Source of the DNA: Pelodictyon phaeoclathratiforme BU-1
GTDB lineage: Bacteria > Bacteroidota > Chlorobiia > Chlorobiales > Chlorobiaceae
NCBI RefSeq assembly: GCF_000020645.1
Contig: NC_011060.1
Span: 432,501 to 496,500 of the forward strand
DNA: 64,000 nt
Reading direction: 5' to 3'
Below are positions 62,190-64,000 of the stretch, one piece after another. Both the position numbers and the translations under genes were made by a program. Below the pieces are notes generated by a model, which searched no databases, was not told the origin of the DNA, and saw nothing but the letters and a program-made list of their open reading frames with translations. How positions within the stretch are numbered: the stretch's first letter is position 1; each line of letters starts with the position of its first letter.

Positions 62190-62651
62190 ATGCGCGACCA
62201 CACCCCTGACTTCAAGATGCATGAGCTTACCGCCCAAAACAAAACGCTCATTCGTCAGACTGTCCAGCAGCTTCTGGAGAAACTCGCCACTGACGGCAAG
62301 CTCACCTCCGATACCCTGCTCGAATTCTGGGTTGAAGTTCCTGCAATAAAACGCTCCAGAGGTACCTTCCCGGGCGGCTTTCTGATGCCCGACAGCTTTG
62401 TCTATATCAGCGACTATTTTCAGCCCGACGCGCCGGATTCCCTTATCCCTGGCGAGGCCTATGCCGACGGGGAAGTAACCCTCGACAAGGTCTGGGATGA
62501 CCTGCTTGATGAACTCTACTACCAGGTCGAAATATTCACCTCACCCGTCTCCTCAGGAAAAGGGATAACGCTTGAATTATGGGCAGGCAATCGTCAGCGT
62601 CCGGAAGGCGAGTGGATCTACGCCGTCGATCGTAAAGTAGAACTTGGTTAG
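62190..62651 (+). CDS. Hypothetical protein
   Basis: A 153-residue soluble protein with no motif I recognise. It begins with a helical stretch (HELTAQNKTLIRQTVQQLLE), has a proline/glycine-rich middle (KRSRGTFPGGFLMPDS) and an acidic helical part (LDKVWDDLLDELYYQVEIF), and ends with a basic strand. The ATG at 62190 lies 65 bp after pabBC. Its stop overlaps the nth stop by 4 bp on the opposite strand. The clean open frame and codon pattern support a real gene. Confidence 0.72.
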   Translation: MRDHTPDFKMHELTAQNKTLIRQTVQQLLEKLATDGKLTSDTLLEFWVEVPAIKRSRGTFPGGFLMPDSFVYISDYFQPDAPDSLIPGEAYADGEVTLDKVWDDLLDELYYQVEIFTSPVSSGKGITLELWAGNRQRPEGEWIYAVDRKVELG

Positions 62652-63286
62652 TTTTTTGCCGGATAGTCGCAGATGCCCGAAACGGTACAATGTGCACAGT
62701 CTGGCTTTTTTGCCTTGCAGGTGTAACGACCATGCAGCAGCAGATAGTGATGAAAGGGGATAACCCATGCTTCGGGAATAATCGTCATCAGCCCGGCTTC
62801 GGTCTCTTCCGGCTTTTCGGTATGAACCAGTCCGATCCGGTTCGAAACCCGGTGCACATGTGTATCGACCGGCATGACCGGCTGGTCAAAAGCGTTGCTC
62901 AGCACAACGTTCGCTGTTTTTCTGCCAACACCGGGCAGGCTTTCGAGTCCCTCCCTCGTACCTGGTACCACGCCCTGCCAGCGCTCAACCAAAATCCTGC
63001 TTACCGCAAGGATATTTTTAGCCTTGTTGTTGCAATAATTTATGGAGCGCACAAGGCTTCTGACCTCATCAAGCTCCATCCGGCTCATGGTTTCGGCATC
63101 CGGTGCACACCTGAAGAGCTCCCTCGTAATAACATTGACCTGCCTGTCGGTAGCCTGGGCCGCCATGATGGTCGCTATGAGCAACTGAAAAGGGCTCTCG
63201 TAGTTCAGTTCGCTTTTCGGGTTCGGGTATGCCGCCCCAAGCAGCTCATTGAGGAAAACGATTTTTTCTTCAGGGGTTTGTTTCAT
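62648..63286 (-). CDS. nth: Endonuclease III
   Basis: DNA glycosylase/AP lyase that removes oxidised pyrimidines. 212 residues. The HhH LPGVGRKTANVVLSNAF carries the catalytic Lys, and the catalytic Asp is in PVDTHVHRVSNRIGL. The 4Fe-4S loop is C-x6-C-x2-C-x5-C (CKAKKPDCAHCTVSGIC). ATG at 63286, 6 bp after the nusB stop, so the two form a unit. Confidence 0.96.
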   Translation of the reverse strand: MKQTPEEKIVFLNELLGAAYPNPKSELNYESPFQLLIATIMAAQATDRQVNVITRELFRCAPDAETMSRMELDEVRSLVRSINYCNNKAKNILAVSRILVERWQGVVPGTREGLESLPGVGRKTANVVLSNAFDQPVMPVDTHVHRVSNRIGLVHTEKPEETEAGLMTIIPEAWVIPFHHYLLLHGRYTCKAKKPDCAHCTVSGICDYPAKN

Positions 63287-63292
63287 GCCCCC

Positions 63293-63808
63293 TCAGCTTG
63301 CGCTTTCCGGGTTTTCACCCTCGCCCTCAACTTTCTGAAGCTTGGTCACCGACTGGTCGATAAGTCCCCGGCCATTTTTGTGCACCTTCCCCTCATTTTT
63401 CAGATCGTTGAATATCGCATCAAGTATACCGTTGACAAATTTGCTGCTTTTGTCGGTACTGTTGAATTTTTTGGCGATTTCAATAGCCTCATTGATCGAA
63501 ACCTTGGGAGGAATATCTTCACAGTAGAGAATTTCCGTCAGGGCCATCCGGATGATATTTTTGTCAATAATGGCAATCCGGCTCATATCCCAGTTAAAGG
63601 TGTGCTTTACAATATAGCGGTCAATCTCCTCCATGTGCTCCTTGATGTTTTTCAGCAGCATATTGAAAAACTTCATGGCATTGGGGTCAGCAAGAATCTC
63701 CTCGGTTAAAAGCCAGCCTGCTGCCGAGTCGATGTCGGTATCACGGATTTCAATGGTATAGAGCGCCTGTAAAATCTTTTCACGTATTTGCCGTCGGTAG
63801 GTCTTCAT
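63293..63808 (-). CDS. nusB: Transcription antitermination factor NusB
   Basis: RNA-binding factor for rRNA operon antitermination. From ATG 63808 it has 171 residues. RRQIREKILQALYTIEI is the standard NusB opening, and ALTEILYCEDIPPKVSINEAIEIAKKF (in two parts) with the SSKFVNGILDAI segment is diagnostic. The frame continues to 63889 but overlaps the upstream HAD gene. A 30-residue C-terminal tail of Lys/Glu is longer than in E. coli. It is followed by nth. Confidence 0.94.
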   Translation of the reverse strand: MKTYRRQIREKILQALYTIEIRDTDIDSAAGWLLTEEILADPNAMKFFNMLLKNIKEHMEEIDRYIVKHTFNWDMSRIAIIDKNIIRMALTEILYCEDIPPKVSINEAIEIAKKFNSTDKSSKFVNGILDAIFNDLKNEGKVHKNGRGLIDQSVTKLQKVEGEGENPESAS

Positions 63809-63818
63809 AAAAGAGCAA

Positions 63819-64000
63819 TTAATTGATTGAGGATTGGAGTATCTCATCGAGAACAACAGCCGTCCTGCCAAGGTTTTCATACAAAACATGCGGATGGTGT
63901 TGCTTCAGATCCTCCATTGAATAGGTGCCGGTTGCTACGGCAATAGACTTTGCGTTCAGTACCCTGGCACATGCGATATCGTGTTCTGTATCGCCTATAA
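63819..64000 (-). CDS. HAD-family phosphatase, C-terminal end only
   Basis: The last 59 codons of a gene that continues past the right edge. The sequence begins IGDTEHDIACARVLNAKSIA, the GDTxxD motif IV of HAD-superfamily phosphatases, and ends at a TAA (63819-63821), 10 bp before nusB. AVATGTYSMEDLKQHHPHVL is typical of phosphoglycolate-phosphatase-type HADs. It is the upstream neighbour of nusB on the minus strand. The specificity cannot be seen. Confidence 0.85.
   Translation of the reverse strand, partial: IGDTEHDIACARVLNAKSIAVATGTYSMEDLKQHHPHVLYENLGRTAVVLDEILQSSIN

Overview
The window reads as a chromosomal segment of a green sulfur bacterium (Chlorobiaceae, Chlorobium/Pelodictyon-like). 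The main evidence is a carotenoid hydratase gene (crtC) directly followed by a Rieske protein and a one-piece cytochrome b, a CruA-type lycopene cyclase, a menaquinone methyltransferase, an NfnAB/SudAB ferredoxin:NADP oxidoreductase, and cobalt and molybdate uptake systems that fit bacteriochlorophyll/B12 synthesis and nitrogen fixation. The assignment rests on gene content and remembered order, not on a database search.

Layout. 1-4.6 kb (minus): ychF, murI, ispH and a 2Fe-2S/GltD-type flavoprotein cut by the window edge. 4.75-7.35 kb (plus): cmk and rpsA with a clear terminator. 7.5-10.25 kb: a small accessory pocket with a cytoplasmic-looking subtilase, what looks like a group II intron fragment, and a solitary HicB-like protein. 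10.3-20.1 kb: housekeeping genes era, rodA, a coiled-coil/HTH protein, mtaB, apt, an HU-family gene, a half-size TauE/SafE protein, ftsH, gltX and tRNA-Phe(GAA). 20.2-23.4 kb: crtC-petC-petB. 23.5-28.2 kb: a very large GH13-type protein, then three small membrane/stress-type proteins. 28.3-32.5 kb: an SDR enzyme and modD-modA-modB-modC. 32.9-37.65 kb: a branched-chain-type amino-acid ABC importer whose LivM and LivG are fused. 37.9-42.7 kb (plus): lolD-like, cruA-like, ligA, vanZ-like. 42.7-43.9 kb: hisI-ubiE. 44-47.1 kb: a HlyD-type adaptor, a ferrochelatase-like protein and a NYN-domain protein. 47.1-49.6 kb: cbiM-cbiQ-cbiO. 49.65-49.78 kb: a 56-bp tandem repeat. 49.8-52.2 kb: nfnA-nfnB. 52.3-54.6 kb: hisH, hisA and an RluB-type pseudouridine synthase. 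54.6-64 kb: a signal-peptide/helix-hairpin-helix/beta-rich protein, tsaC, a polyprenol-kinase-like protein, ppx, a pabB-pabC fusion, a hypothetical gene, nth, nusB and the end of a HAD phosphatase gene.

Functional links. petCB would oxidise menaquinol, for which ubiE/menG makes the quinone. crtC and cruA act on carotenoid end groups. nfnAB ties the ferredoxin pool, reduced by the type I reaction centre, to NAD(P)H. modABCD would feed molybdenum to Mo enzymes and cbiMQO cobalt to cobamide synthesis. The rest is mostly core housekeeping. I see no CRISPR array, no rRNA and no intact transposase. I did not find a convincing wholly new multi-gene system. The best leads are the GH13 protein with an altered region IV, the HhH/outer-membrane-like protein, the NYN protein with an S1-like tail, the fused LivMG subunit, the accessory pocket at 7.5-10.2 kb and the 56-bp palindromic repeat.
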